Positions 8,948 to 19,005 are shown, counted from the first letter of the stretch. The stretch is 42,681 nt of DNA from Leptolinea sp964397625 (GCA_964397625.1 CAYNJT010000019.1:1-42681), one strand, 5' to 3'. Notes: a model not told the origin generated them from the sequence alone. Program-made: numbers and translations.

Positions 8948-11416
8948 ATGCCTAAAGATATTACCCTCACGATTGATGGACATCCGGTCACCGCACCTGA
9001 AGGCATGACCATCGTGGACGCGGCCAAAAAGGTCGGCATTGATATTCCGGTTTTTTGCTATCATCCCAAAATGGAAGCGGTGGGTATGTGCCGAATGTGT
9101 CTGGTGGAAGTCGGCAGGCCGTCCATCGACCGTGCTACCAATACCCCCCTGATGGATGAGGACGGAAAACCCAAGATCCAGTTCTCTCCCAAACTGGAAA
9201 CAGCCTGCACAACCCCGGTCAGCGAAGGTATGGTGGTAATTTGCCACAGCGATAAAGTCAAAGCCGCCCGCCGTGATGTGCTGGAATTCCTGCTCACCTC
9301 ACACCCCTTGGACTGCCCGGTGTGCGACAAGGGCGGTGAATGCCCGCTGCAGAACCTGACTTTGGAACACGGCCCATCCACCAGCCGTTTCCTGTTTGAT
9401 GAAAAATCCCATGCCGCCAAACATGTTCCCCTGGGCGACCTGATCTACCTCGATCGCGAGCGCTGCATTCAATGCGGGCGCTGCGTGCGCTTCCAGTGCG
9501 ACATCGCCGACGACCCGGTGATTGGTTTTTACAACCGCGGCCGCAAACTGGAGATCATTACCAATTCAGAGCCCGGATTCGATTCGATCTTCTCGGGCAA
9601 CACCACAGATATCTGCCCGGTGGGCGCGCTGACCACGGCGGACTTTCGCTTCGGCGCCCGTCCCTGGGAACTGAACAGCGCGGCCAGCCTGTGCAACCAC
9701 TGCCCGGTGGGCTGTAACACCACCATCAACGTGCGGCGAGAGGCAAAGACAGGCGGAGATGTGGCCATCAAACGCATTATGCCCCGGCAGAATGAAGCCG
9801 TCAATGAGATCTGGATGTGCGACAAAGGCCGCTTTGCCTATCATTTTGCTGACAGCCCCGAACGGTTGAAGTCACCGCTGGTTCGCAAGAGCGGTGAACT
9901 GTCACAAACTGGTTGGGATGAGGCGCTTTCCCTGGCTGCTGGGAAGATCAAAGAGGCCGGCACCGGTCTGATCACCCTGGCCAGCGGCCGTTTATCGAAT
10001 GAAGACCTTTACAACCTGCGCGGTTTGACCGATGCGCAGGGCGGTAAGTTTATCGCCTATAGCCGCATGGCAGGTGGAGATATTGTTAATCGCTTCGGCA
10101 TGCAGCCGGGCAGCAACCTGGCGAACCTGGGTAAAGGTTCGATCATCGTGGTTGCCGCCTGCGACCTGCACGAAGAAGCTCCGTTATGGTGGCTGCGTGT
10201 TCGTGAAGCCGTCAAACGCGGAGCGCAATTGATCGTGGTCAACGCGCGTCCCACACGGCTGGATAAAAACGCTGCACATATCATCCGCTATACCTGCGGG
10301 GATGAAGGCAAAGCCTTCGAAGCACTATCCACCGCAGACCTCCAGCAGGCTGAAAACCTGGTCATTTTCTACGGAAGTGATGGCCTGGGGCGTGAAGCCA
10401 CCGGCCGTGTTGCGGCTTCCTGCGCCCGGCTGCTTCAGGCCAGCGGACATGCCCGCGAGGTGAACAGCGGCCTGATCGCGGTGTGGGAGCGCGGCAACAC
10501 ACAGGGTCTGTGGGATCTTGACGCCTTGCCGGCAGACAATCTGGTGGAAACAGTAGCCGCGGCAAAAGTTGTGCTTATCGCCGGAGCTGATCCCGCCGCG
10601 GATGATCCACAGTTGGAACGAGCTCTGGAAACGGCAGAATTTGTCATCGTGCAGGAGTTATTCTCCACGGCAACCACCCGAAAAGCGGATGTGGTCTTCC
10701 CCGCGCAGGCGTTCACTGAACGGGAAGGCACTTACACGTCCGGTGAGCGGCGCGTGCAGCGTTTTTATCCGGCTGTACCGGCGCCTGAAGGTCCGCGCGC
10801 TGATTATGAGATCGCGGCTGGCCTGGGCGAAAAGCTGGGAGTCCCACTGGAATCGGGCGCGGCTTCGCTGGTCTTCCTTCAACTGGCAACCGAATTTCCG
10901 CTTTATGCCGGTTTGACCTATCAAAAATTGGCTGAAACCACCGAACAGTGGCCGATCATCGGCCGTTCGGATGTGTACTATGGGGGCACCTCATATGCCA
11001 ACCGGCAGGGTTTGGGCGCGCAATTGCCGCTGCTGCCATTGACCGGTTTGGATATTTCTGCCAAACGGGAAGTTGGTTCTTTACACCCTGACCCCCATCA
11101 ACTGGCCATCCACCCGGTAACCCGGTTATACGACCGGGGCATCACTGTGACCACTTCGCCGCTGCTGGCTCCACGCCTGGCTTCGGCTGACCTGCGCATC
11201 CACCCGGCGACGGCGAAAAAGATGATGCTGGCGGATGAAATGCAGGTTATGCTGCCGGTCGGCGGCGCGGCCTACCCGGTGCGCATCCTTCTGGATAATA
11301 ACGTTCCGGAAGGCTGCGGTTTGATCCCACGCTCGGCGGGTATTCCCATTCACGAACCACAGGTGGCGCAGGTCGTGCCGCCGGTAGGCCAACATTCACC
11401 CCGGGAGAAGGCATAA
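8948..11416 (+). CDS. nuoG: NADH-quinone oxidoreductase subunit G (75 kDa)
   Basis: An 822-residue subunit. The 2Fe-2S ferredoxin domain holds N1b (C37, C48, C51, C87). Next come the histidine-ligated cluster (H119, C123, C126, C132), a further 4Fe-4S cluster (C173, C176, C179, C223) and the extra distant cluster N7 (C249, C252, C256, C291), which many bacteria keep and mitochondria have lost. A molybdopterin-oxidoreductase-like domain without cofactor fills the rest, ending in a dinucleotide-binding-like barrel near 715-800. One base separates the gene from nuoH. Confidence 0.96.
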   Translation: MPKDITLTIDGHPVTAPEGMTIVDAAKKVGIDIPVFCYHPKMEAVGMCRMCLVEVGRPSIDRATNTPLMDEDGKPKIQFSPKLETACTTPVSEGMVVICHSDKVKAARRDVLEFLLTSHPLDCPVCDKGGECPLQNLTLEHGPSTSRFLFDEKSHAAKHVPLGDLIYLDRERCIQCGRCVRFQCDIADDPVIGFYNRGRKLEIITNSEPGFDSIFSGNTTDICPVGALTTADFRFGARPWELNSAASLCNHCPVGCNTTINVRREAKTGGDVAIKRIMPRQNEAVNEIWMCDKGRFAYHFADSPERLKSPLVRKSGELSQTGWDEALSLAAGKIKEAGTGLITLASGRLSNEDLYNLRGLTDAQGGKFIAYSRMAGGDIVNRFGMQPGSNLANLGKGSIIVVAACDLHEEAPLWWLRVREAVKRGAQLIVVNARPTRLDKNAAHIIRYTCGDEGKAFEALSTADLQQAENLVIFYGSDGLGREATGRVAASCARLLQASGHAREVNSGLIAVWERGNTQGLWDLDALPADNLVETVAAAKVVLIAGADPAADDPQLERALETAEFVIVQELFSTATTRKADVVFPAQAFTEREGTYTSGERRVQRFYPAVPAPEGPRADYEIAAGLGEKLGVPLESGAASLVFLQLATEFPLYAGLTYQKLAETTEQWPIIGRSDVYYGGTSYANRQGLGAQLPLLPLTGLDISAKREVGSLHPDPHQLAIHPVTRLYDRGITVTTSPLLAPRLASADLRIHPATAKKMMLADEMQVMLPVGGAAYPVRILLDNNVPEGCGLIPRSAGIPIHEPQVAQVVPPVGQHSPREKA

Positions 11417-11417
11417 C

Positions 11418-12422
11418 ATGGACGCGGCGATGATCTGGGAATGGGTGATTAAAGCCATATTGATCCTGCTGGTGATGACCGGCGGATTTGCCTACGTCAC
11501 CTGGTATGAGCGTCGGGCGCTGGCCCGCATGCAGGTGCGCATCGGTCCCAACCGTGTCGGCTGGCAGGGTTTGCTTCAACCGGTAGCGGATGGGATTAAA
11601 CTGATTTTCAAGGAAGAACTGATCCCCGCCGGCGCGGATAAATTGATTTTCGTTTTGGCGCCGGTGATCACGGTTATCCCCGCATTAATAATCACCGGGG
11701 TTGTTCCCTGGGGCACAGAGATCGACCTTTTCGGCCGCGTGGTCAAACTGCAACTGGCGGATATTAACGTAGCGGTGCTTTACATCATGTCGGTCACGTC
11801 CATTTCGGTATACGGCATCACCCTGGCGGGCTGGTCGAGCAACAACAAATATGCCATGCTGGGCGGTCTGCGCGCCACAGCGCAGATGATCAGCTACGAG
11901 CTGGCGCTGGGCATGGCTTTTGTCGGCCCCATTCTGTGGGCGGGTTCAATGAGCCTGTCAAAGATCGTGGAAGCGCAAAAAGACCTGTGGTTTGTGGTGA
12001 TCATGCCGCTGGGCTTTGCCATCTATGTGATTGCCAGTCTGGCAGAGGTCAACCGCTCGCCGTTTGACATGCCGGAAGCTGAGCAGGAATTAACTGCCGG
12101 GTATCATACAGAATATTCCGGCATGAAATTCGCCCTGTTCTTCATGGCGGAATACATCAAGATGATCGCCGTGTCGATGATCGGGGCGACATTATTCCTT
12201 GGCGGGTACCAGGGCCCATTCGTTGATGTGGTTCCCTGGCTGGGTCCCATCTACCTGTTTATCAAGATCGTTTTGTGGTTGTTTGTAATGATCTGGGTGC
12301 GCGCCACCCTGCCGCGTTTCCGCTACGATAAGCTGATGGCTTTCGGATGGAAAATTCTGGTTCCACTGTCTCTGCTGTATATCATCATCACAGCCGGGCT
12401 GCGTTTACTGGTTGGAGGTTAA
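11418..12422 (+). CDS. nuoH: NADH-quinone oxidoreductase subunit H
   Basis: A 334-residue membrane subunit with about eight helices that closes the quinone chamber and couples the redox arm to the proton-pumping arm. The family signatures are present: ERRALARMQVRIGPNRVG (about 31-48) near the N-terminus and EVNRSPFDMPEAEQELTAGY near residue 212, with the acidic residues that line the E-channel. Its ribosome binding site, GGGAGAAGG, lies inside the end of nuoG. Confidence 0.97.
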   Translation: MDAAMIWEWVIKAILILLVMTGGFAYVTWYERRALARMQVRIGPNRVGWQGLLQPVADGIKLIFKEELIPAGADKLIFVLAPVITVIPALIITGVVPWGTEIDLFGRVVKLQLADINVAVLYIMSVTSISVYGITLAGWSSNNKYAMLGGLRATAQMISYELALGMAFVGPILWAGSMSLSKIVEAQKDLWFVVIMPLGFAIYVIASLAEVNRSPFDMPEAEQELTAGYHTEYSGMKFALFFMAEYIKMIAVSMIGATLFLGGYQGPFVDVVPWLGPIYLFIKIVLWLFVMIWVRATLPRFRYDKLMAFGWKILVPLSLLYIIITAGLRLLVGG

Positions 12423-12425
12423 TCC

Positions 12426-12917
12426 ATGTTCCGCGGATTATGGACAACATTCAAGTCGATGTTTGAGAAACCGGTGACCGTTCCGTATCCGGAGCAAAAA
12501 CGCCCGGTACGCGAGCGGTTTAAAGGCCGGCATGTTTTAAAGCGTTACGAAAACGGCCTGGAAAAGTGCATCGGCTGCTCACTGTGCGCGGCCGCCTGCC
12601 CGTCAGACGCGATTTTTGTGGAAGCCTCGGAGAACACGGACGAAAAACGGTATTCGCCGGGTGAGCGTTATGCCAGCACCTATCAGATCAATATGCTGCG
12701 CTGCATCTATTGCGGTTTTTGTGAGGATGCCTGCCCTACCGAAGCCATCGTGCTGGGCGACAATTACGAGCTGTCCTTTACTGACCGCAACCAGGCAATT
12801 TATACCAAGGATATGCTTCTCGAACCGGTATCAGCCGGCGGTAAACCGACCCCGCAGGCGACCGAACCCGGCCTGTACACCCGCTCTGTTCCAGAAATGA
12901 AAGACCCCACGGATTGA
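12426..12917 (+). CDS. nuoI: NADH-quinone oxidoreductase subunit I (clusters N6a, N6b)
   Basis: A 163-residue ferredoxin-like subunit with two complete CxxCxxCxxxCP motifs: C48, C51, C54, C58 and C93, C96, C99, C103, which bind the two 4Fe-4S clusters N6a and N6b linking NuoG to NuoB. An amphipathic N-terminus (about 1-15) probably lies on the membrane. It begins three bases after nuoH. Confidence 0.97.
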   Translation: MFRGLWTTFKSMFEKPVTVPYPEQKRPVRERFKGRHVLKRYENGLEKCIGCSLCAAACPSDAIFVEASENTDEKRYSPGERYASTYQINMLRCIYCGFCEDACPTEAIVLGDNYELSFTDRNQAIYTKDMLLEPVSAGGKPTPQATEPGLYTRSVPEMKDPTD

Positions 12918-12928
12918 TGAGGAACTAG

Positions 12929-13465
12929 ATGACAGGAATTTTGCTCTTTTCTTTTATCGCGGTAATTGTGATCGCCGCGTCCATTGGTATGCTGGTCAGC
13001 CGTAACGCCGTGTATTCCGCGTTGTTCCTGGTGCTGAACTTTGCCAGTGTGGCTTTCCTGTACGTGACCCTCGGCGCGCCGTTCATTGCCATGGCGCAGG
13101 TAACGGTCTATGCCGGCGCGATCATGATCCTCTTCCTGTTTGTCATTATGTTGCTGGGCGCCGAACGCCTGGAAGACGAAGCCGACAGCCGCCGAAAGCG
13201 CGCGCTTGCTGTTTTTCTGGCCTTGATATTCCTCGCTGAGATCGTCACCCTGGTATTGTTCAGGGCGGGGGTTTCGCCGGAGGCGTTGGCTATGCCGGCC
13301 AGCGATTTCGCCAGCCCGGCTCAAATCGGGTTGATGCTGTTCAGTACCTACCTGCTGCCGTTTGAAGTCACCTCATTACTCCTGCTGGTAGCCATTATTG
13401 GTGCCATTGTGTTAACCAAAGTGGAAAGCGCACGGATTAAACCTGTTCGCCCGGGGAAGGAGTAA
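12929..13465 (+). CDS. nuoJ: NADH-quinone oxidoreductase subunit J
   Basis: A 178-residue membrane subunit with five helices (about 2-21, 27-47, 53-75, 91-112, 136-160). The third helix has the conserved MAQVTVYAGAIMILFLFVIM pattern that contains the pi-bulge and tyrosine seen in complex I structures. It helps form the central proton path together with NuoK and NuoH. Confidence 0.96.
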   Translation: MTGILLFSFIAVIVIAASIGMLVSRNAVYSALFLVLNFASVAFLYVTLGAPFIAMAQVTVYAGAIMILFLFVIMLLGAERLEDEADSRRKRALAVFLALIFLAEIVTLVLFRAGVSPEALAMPASDFASPAQIGLMLFSTYLLPFEVTSLLLLVAIIGAIVLTKVESARIKPVRPGKE

Positions 13466-13468
13466 CCC

Positions 13469-13771
13469 ATGGTACCCATTTCCTATTACCTGGCTCTGGC
13501 GGTCCTCATGTTCGTCATTGGCATTGTTGGTGTGCTCATCCGGCGGAACGCGCTGGTGGTTTTTATGTCTCTTGAGTTGATGTTTAACGCGGCCAATCTG
13601 GTCTTTGTGTCTTTTTCCCGCCAGTACGGCGCATTGAACGGTCAAATCTCCGTGTTCTTTGTAATGACCGTGGCGGCTGCCGAGGTGGCCATCGGATTGG
13701 CTTTGATGGTGGCCATCTTCCGCACGAAAAAGACCATTGATATTGACCAGATGAACAGCATGAAAGGCTGA
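13469..13771 (+). CDS. nuoK: NADH-quinone oxidoreductase subunit K
   Basis: A 100-residue, three-helix, MrpC-like subunit. The two membrane glutamates needed for proton pumping are at E36 (SLELMFNA) and E72 (AAAEVAIG), the same positions as in E. coli NuoK. It begins three bases after nuoJ. Confidence 0.97.
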   Translation: MVPISYYLALAVLMFVIGIVGVLIRRNALVVFMSLELMFNAANLVFVSFSRQYGALNGQISVFFVMTVAAAEVAIGLALMVAIFRTKKTIDIDQMNSMKG

Positions 13772-13784
13772 GCGGAGAATCAAG

Positions 13785-15776
13785 ATGCTTTTTCAAGAAA
13801 TCGCTTCTGAGTCAACCTTCACTCTCGTTACCTGGATAATCTGGTTTCCGCTGGCTGGCATTCTCTTGAACCTGTTATTGGGCAGACGTCTGGGCGAGAA
13901 ATTTTCAGCAGTCGTTGCCATTCTGGCAGCCGGTGGAGCGTTTGTCATCTCCATCCTGTTGATGCTGGCGCTCTCACGCCAGCCGGAAGGTGCGACCATC
14001 ACACTGCTGGAGTGGATTAACACCGGCGAGTTGCAGGTAAACTGGGCGTTCCGCGTTGACACTCTGTCGGTCACAATGATGCTGGTGGTTTCCGGCGTGG
14101 GCACGTTGATCCACCTTTACGCCGCCGGTTATATGCATTACGACGTGCGTTTCAACGCTGATCCCGGCCGATACCGTCGTTTCTTTATCTATTTCAACCT
14201 CTTCATTCTGGCAATGATGATCCTCGTCTCGGCAGACAATTACCTGATGCTTTTCGTAGGCTGGGAAGGGGTGGGGTTGTGTTCCTATCTGTTAATTGGC
14301 TTCTGGTTCGAAAAAGGTGCCGGGGGTTTGGGAAACGCGCGAGCGGCCAAAAAAGCTTTTCTGGTCAACCGCGTGGGCGATTTTGGCCTGCTGATCGCCC
14401 TGTTCCTGATGTTCTGGAATTTCGGCAGTCTGCAATTTGATGCCGTGTTTGCCCGCGCGCCTGAAATAGCCACTGCAACCCCCGGCGTGCTGCTTGCCAT
14501 GACGCTCTTTATGCTGCTGGGTGTGACCGGCAAGTCGGCGCAATTGCCGTTGTTCGTATGGCTGCCGGATGCCATGGCAGGCCCGACACCCGTTTCGGCA
14601 TTGATCCATGCCGCCACCATGGTAACGGCCGGTGTGTATCTGGTGGCCCGCTCGCATACCCTGTACGCGCTGGTTCCCGCCGCCCAGAGTACCGTCATGT
14701 GGGTCGGCGCGTTGACTGCTTTGTTTGCCGCAACCATTGCCATGGCCCAGAACGACATCAAGAAAATTCTTGCCTATTCCACCATCAGCCAGTTGGGCTT
14801 CATGGTGGCGGCTGTTGGTATGGGCGCGTTTGCCGCCAGTATGTTCCACCTGACCACGCACGCCTTCTTTAAGGCGCTGCTCTTCCTTGGCGCTGGGTCG
14901 GTCATTTTGGGGATGGAAGGCGCGCGCGCGTTGGATGAAAAAAATAAGTATGGAGACGCGCATCATTCGCATTTTGATCCGCAGGATATCACCCTAATGG
15001 GCGGCCTGCGTGAAAAGATGCCAGTCACTTTCTGGGTGTATCTGGTTGGCGCGCTGGCACTGGCAGGCATCGCTCCGCTGGCCGGTTTCTTCTCTAAAGA
15101 TGAGATTCTGGCGGCTGCCAATCATTCCAACCCGGCTGTTTTCCTGATTCTTTTAGCGGCCGCCTTCTTGACAGCTTTCTATATGGGACGACAAGTCTGG
15201 TTGGTGTTCTTTGGAAAAGCGCGCAGTGACAACGCGCGCCAGGCACGCGAGAATGTGCCTCTGGTTACCACCCCGCTGGTCATGCTGGCGGTGCTGTCTG
15301 CCCTTGGTGGACTGTTGAACTTCCCCGGCAGTCTGGCCATGGAAAAGTGGCTCGAACATACCCTGGGTGCCGGTGTTGAAAGCGAATTTAATCCGGTAAT
15401 TGCCGGCCTGTCACTGCTGGTCGCGCTGCTTGGACTGTTTACTGCCTGGTTAATCTATGGCCGCGAAGACTTCAAAATCGCGGATCCTGACCCGTTGGCG
15501 GGCAAACTGGGCGCGTTTTTTACAGGCGCGAAAAACAAATGGCGGGTCGATGAACTGTATCAGTCCATAATTATTCGCCCGCTCGAATTCATCGCGCACG
15601 AACTGGCCGGACCGGTTGATCAGGAGTGGATCGACGGTATTGCCGTGGGGCTTGGCTCCCTGACGAAAGCCATCTCACACGGCTGGCGCGGGCTGGAAAA
15701 CGGCTACGTGCGCTCGTACGCCCTCTCTATTCTTGTCGGGGTGGCTCTGATATTTGCCTGGTTGGTGTTGAAATGA
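13785..15776 (+). CDS. nuoL: NADH-quinone oxidoreductase subunit L (antiporter-like)
   Basis: A 663-residue antiporter-like subunit at the distal end of the membrane arm, with about 16 helices. The pumping glutamate lies in VGWEGVGLCSYLLIG (E161), followed by lysine-bearing helices (GVTGKSAQLPLFVWLPDAM, NDIKKILAYSTISQLG) and a histidine helix (HAFFKALLFLGAGSVI). The long amphipathic C-terminal helix and a final anchor (about 645-663) that brace the arm are present. A GGAG ribosome binding site precedes the start. Confidence 0.97.
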   Translation: MLFQEIASESTFTLVTWIIWFPLAGILLNLLLGRRLGEKFSAVVAILAAGGAFVISILLMLALSRQPEGATITLLEWINTGELQVNWAFRVDTLSVTMMLVVSGVGTLIHLYAAGYMHYDVRFNADPGRYRRFFIYFNLFILAMMILVSADNYLMLFVGWEGVGLCSYLLIGFWFEKGAGGLGNARAAKKAFLVNRVGDFGLLIALFLMFWNFGSLQFDAVFARAPEIATATPGVLLAMTLFMLLGVTGKSAQLPLFVWLPDAMAGPTPVSALIHAATMVTAGVYLVARSHTLYALVPAAQSTVMWVGALTALFAATIAMAQNDIKKILAYSTISQLGFMVAAVGMGAFAASMFHLTTHAFFKALLFLGAGSVILGMEGARALDEKNKYGDAHHSHFDPQDITLMGGLREKMPVTFWVYLVGALALAGIAPLAGFFSKDEILAAANHSNPAVFLILLAAAFLTAFYMGRQVWLVFFGKARSDNARQARENVPLVTTPLVMLAVLSALGGLLNFPGSLAMEKWLEHTLGAGVESEFNPVIAGLSLLVALLGLFTAWLIYGREDFKIADPDPLAGKLGAFFTGAKNKWRVDELYQSIIIRPLEFIAHELAGPVDQEWIDGIAVGLGSLTKAISHGWRGLENGYVRSYALSILVGVALIFAWLVLK

Positions 15777-15804
15777 TCACGCTCTTTCACGTGAAGGAAA
15801 CGCT

Positions 15805-17313
15805 ATGAATTTTGGGATACATCCGCTGCTTCTGATCACGATTTTCCCGCTGGCCGGTGTTCTGATGATAGCCTTCCTGAGAGAAGAGCAGAAAACCGCC
15901 ATCCGCTGGACGGCGCTGGTCACTTCGCTGGTAACATTCGGACTTTCGCTGCTCCTGTTGACTGTCTTTAATCCGTCAAGTGCAGATATGCAGGTGGAGC
16001 TGCGTGTACCATGGGTTACCCTGGGCGATATCCCCATCCAGTTCCATCTGGGTGTTGATGGCATAAGTCTGTTGATGGTGCTGCTGACCGGCTTGCTCTC
16101 AACCATCGCACTGCTTTCCACCTGGACGGCCGTGAAGGACAATGTCAAAGGCTTCAACCTGGTCTTTCTATTGCTTGAAACCGGTATGCTGGGTGTGTTC
16201 GTCTCGCTCGACCTGGTTTTGTTTTACATATTCTGGGAATTTACCCTCGTCCCCATGTATTTTCTAATTGGCCTTTGGGGCGGCGAGCGACGGCTGTACG
16301 CGGCTGTAAAATTCTTCCTGTTCACCATGGCCGGTTCGGTGATCATGCTGCTGGCCATTCTATATGTGGGTTTTACCGCGCGCACCTTTGATTGGACGGA
16401 ATTGTCTGGTCTGTGGGCGTTGTTCGCACCCGCCGGGATATGGCTTTTCCTGTCATTCGCCCTGGCCTTTGCCATAAAAGTGCCCATGTTCCCGCTGCAC
16501 ACCTGGCTGCCTGACGCGCACGTGGAAGCCCCCACAGCCGGTTCAGTAATCCTAGCCGGTGTGCTTCTCAAGATGGGCGCGTATGGATTCCTGCGTTTCA
16601 ACCTGCCGCTTTTCCCGCAGGCGTCCATTCAACTGGCACCGTGGATGGCCGCGCTTGCCGTTATTGGGATCATTTCCGGAGCGTTGGTAGCCTTTGCCCA
16701 GAAGGATGTCAAGAAGCTCGTGGCCTATTCGTCTGTCAGTCATATGGGGTTTGTCATGCTTGGCATCTTTGCCTTTACCCCGCAGGCGCTCTCGGGCAGC
16801 GTGCTGCAGATGGTCAACCACGGCATCAGCACCGGCGCGCTGTTCCTGATTGTCGGCATGCTGTATGAGCGCCGGCACACCCGCCTGCTGGCAGATTTTG
16901 GCGGCCTTTGGAAAGTCATTCCCGGCCTTGCCGCCCTAAGCCTGATCGTCACCCTGTCTTCCGCTGGTCTGCCCGGAACCAACGGATTCATCGGTGAGTT
17001 CACTATATTGGTGGGTTCCTTTGGCTCGAGTGTGCTGGCATCCCCCTGGTTTGCCGGTCTTGCCGCGCTGGGAGTTATTCTGGCAGCCGTATACCTGCTG
17101 ACCATGTTCGAGAAGGTTTTCCTTGGATCCATTACAGTGGAAGAAAACAAATCCCTGAAGGACCTTTCGGTTCGGGAAATTATCACCCTGACGCCTCTAA
17201 TTTTCCTGATATTCTGGATTGGCCTGTACCCGGCGCCGTTCTATGCTCTGATGAACCCCACCGTTGAAAAACTGACAACGCTGGTTTTAACTGCCGCTCA
17301 AGCGATGCGCTAG
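15805..17313 (+). CDS. nuoM: NADH-quinone oxidoreductase subunit M (antiporter-like)
   Basis: A 502-residue antiporter-like proton-pumping subunit with about 14 helices. The key glutamate is E145 in FWEFTLVPMYFLIG, at the equivalent of E. coli E144. The lysine helices AIKVPMFPLHTWLPDAHVEAPT and QKDVKKLVAYSSVSHMG are conserved. It starts with an AAGGAAA ribosome binding site 28 bases after nuoL. Confidence 0.97.
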   Translation: MNFGIHPLLLITIFPLAGVLMIAFLREEQKTAIRWTALVTSLVTFGLSLLLLTVFNPSSADMQVELRVPWVTLGDIPIQFHLGVDGISLLMVLLTGLLSTIALLSTWTAVKDNVKGFNLVFLLLETGMLGVFVSLDLVLFYIFWEFTLVPMYFLIGLWGGERRLYAAVKFFLFTMAGSVIMLLAILYVGFTARTFDWTELSGLWALFAPAGIWLFLSFALAFAIKVPMFPLHTWLPDAHVEAPTAGSVILAGVLLKMGAYGFLRFNLPLFPQASIQLAPWMAALAVIGIISGALVAFAQKDVKKLVAYSSVSHMGFVMLGIFAFTPQALSGSVLQMVNHGISTGALFLIVGMLYERRHTRLLADFGGLWKVIPGLAALSLIVTLSSAGLPGTNGFIGEFTILVGSFGSSVLASPWFAGLAALGVILAAVYLLTMFEKVFLGSITVEENKSLKDLSVREIITLTPLIFLIFWIGLYPAPFYALMNPTVEKLTTLVLTAAQAMR

Positions 17314-17325
17314 GAGAGGATGAGT

Positions 17326-18774
17326 ATGCCGACTTTAAACGATTTCCTCATCATCCTTCCAGTTCTGGTGCTCTCCATTTGGGCGCTTTTGGTACTGCTT
17401 ATTGATTTGTGGATCCCGGCTGAAAAGAAGCATATCACCGCTCTTCTGTCTGCCGTAGGGTTGATCGCTGCCGGCGTGGCTGTTTACACACGTACAGGAA
17501 AGACCAGCTCCGCGTTTAGCGGTATGGTTATCTGGGATGGTTTTTCTTTTGTGCTGATCATCCTTTTCCTGCTGAGCGGCCTGACTGCCATCGCGATTTC
17601 GCATGATTACCTCAAGCGTAACGCGGCGGAACGCGGCGAGTATTACATTCTTTTACTCTTTTCCATCGCCGGCATGATCCTCATGGTCACAGCCAACGAC
17701 CTGATCATGGTATTCCTGGCGTTGGAATTGCTTTCCATTCCACTCTACATTCTGGCGGGCTTCTTTCGCGACCGCCTGTCTTCTGAAGAAGCCGCGCTGA
17801 AATACTTTCTGCTGGGCACGTTCTCTTCGGCGTTCCTGCTGTTCGGTATCGCCTGGATTTATGGCGCGACCGGATCCATGAACTTCAATGGCATTCTCGC
17901 AGCTGTACAGGCCGGGTCAGCCAACGGCCTGCTCCTGTTGATCGGCGCTGCCCTGCTGCTGGTGGGATTCGGATTCAAAATCGGCGTATTCCCCTTTCAT
18001 TCCTGGGTGCCTGATGTGTACAACGGCGCACCCACCCCGGTTAGCGGGTTCATGACAGTGGCCACCAAAGCGGCCGGATTTGCCGGTCTGCTGCGGGTCT
18101 TTGTGCTGCTCTTCCCGGCACAGGCGCCGGTCATCTCTGTTATCTTCTGGGTGCTGGCCGCGGCGAGCATGATTTTTGGCAATGTGGTGGCCATTTCTCA
18201 GACCAATATCAAACGTCTGCTGGCCTATTCAAGCATTGCCAATGCCGGGTACATTCTGATGGCCTTTGTGCCGTATGGCAGCAGCGGAATGGCCAAAGAA
18301 GCGGTCGCGGCCGCGTTGTTCTACCTGTTGGCCTATACCCTGACGGCTTTAAGCGCCTGGGCGGTGGTGACCGCTCTGGAACCGGTTGGTTCTGAAGGGT
18401 TGTCATTGGATGATCTATCCGGACTGGGCAGGAAATACCCCTGGCTGGCCGGCGCGTTACTGATTAGCATGTTGTCATTTACTGGGGTGCCGCTCACCAT
18501 GGGCTTCTGGGGCAAGTTCTACCTGTTTAAAACGGCGGTGGACGGCGGGCAGCTCATTCTGGCGTTAATCGGCTTGCTCACTTCGCTGGTTTCGGCGTAC
18601 TACTACCTGCGCGTGGTTATGTTCGCCTGGTTCAAACCGGGTGATCCGCATGTCCAACCCGGAAGGTGGGCCAGTCTGGTAGCCGTCTTGATGGCAGCCG
18701 GTGTATTGGTTTTGAGTTTCTTCCCCAACCCTGTGTTGAATTTTGCCGCGCAGATGATCTCGGCGATAAAGTAG
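17326..18774 (+). CDS. nuoN: NADH-quinone oxidoreductase subunit N (antiporter-like)
   Basis: A membrane subunit of 482 residues and about 14 helices, the proton-pumping subunit nearest the redox arm. The key glutamate lies in FLALELLSIPLYILAG, and the lysine helices FGFKIGVFPFHSWVPDVYNGAPTP and QTNIKRLLAYSSIANAGY are intact. Two ATG codons compete: the one at 17326 is preferred because AGGAGAGG ends six bases before it, whereas the ATG at 17320 touches that site directly. Last gene of the operon; all 14 subunits are present and in the standard order. Confidence 0.96.
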   Translation: MPTLNDFLIILPVLVLSIWALLVLLIDLWIPAEKKHITALLSAVGLIAAGVAVYTRTGKTSSAFSGMVIWDGFSFVLIILFLLSGLTAIAISHDYLKRNAAERGEYYILLLFSIAGMILMVTANDLIMVFLALELLSIPLYILAGFFRDRLSSEEAALKYFLLGTFSSAFLLFGIAWIYGATGSMNFNGILAAVQAGSANGLLLLIGAALLLVGFGFKIGVFPFHSWVPDVYNGAPTPVSGFMTVATKAAGFAGLLRVFVLLFPAQAPVISVIFWVLAAASMIFGNVVAISQTNIKRLLAYSSIANAGYILMAFVPYGSSGMAKEAVAAALFYLLAYTLTALSAWAVVTALEPVGSEGLSLDDLSGLGRKYPWLAGALLISMLSFTGVPLTMGFWGKFYLFKTAVDGGQLILALIGLLTSLVSAYYYLRVVMFAWFKPGDPHVQPGRWASLVAVLMAAGVLVLSFFPNPVLNFAAQMISAIK

Positions 18775-18803
18775 GGAGTATAGATTTTTTGAAAAAGTAG
18801 GGG

Positions 18804-18845
18804 CGATGCATCCGGAAATTGTCTTAACTTGCACTGGATGCATCG
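18804..18845 (+). terminator. GATGCATC inverted repeat after nuoN
   Basis: A perfect 10-bp inverted repeat, CGATGCATCC (18804-18813) and GGATGCATCG (18836-18845), with a 22-base loop, lies 30 bases after nuoN. The left arm continues from GTAGGGG. There is no T-run after it, so it is not a classical terminator; it may instead be a repetitive palindromic element. The rest of the 231-base gap holds a TATAAT box at 18966-18971. Confidence 0.4.
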
Positions 18846-18965
18846 TCATTACCCATCGGGGAAAACGTAAAAGAAAGAAACGACACCAACAGTAATCTCT
18901 TCTCTCGTTCATCATTTGGTGCCGGTTGTATCATCCCAGCATCTTTAGGCAAATTCACAATACCC

Positions 18966-18971
18966 TATAAT
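18966..18971 (+). promoter_or_regulatory. Candidate -10 box before the GT-C-like gene
   Basis: An exact TATAAT lies 34 bases before the start codon at 19006. The best -35 candidate at proper spacing is poor, so this rests on the -10 box and position alone. Confidence 0.35.
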
Positions 18972-19005
18972 TGTGTGACGAAAGCATGGTTTAATACCTT
19001 CAATC

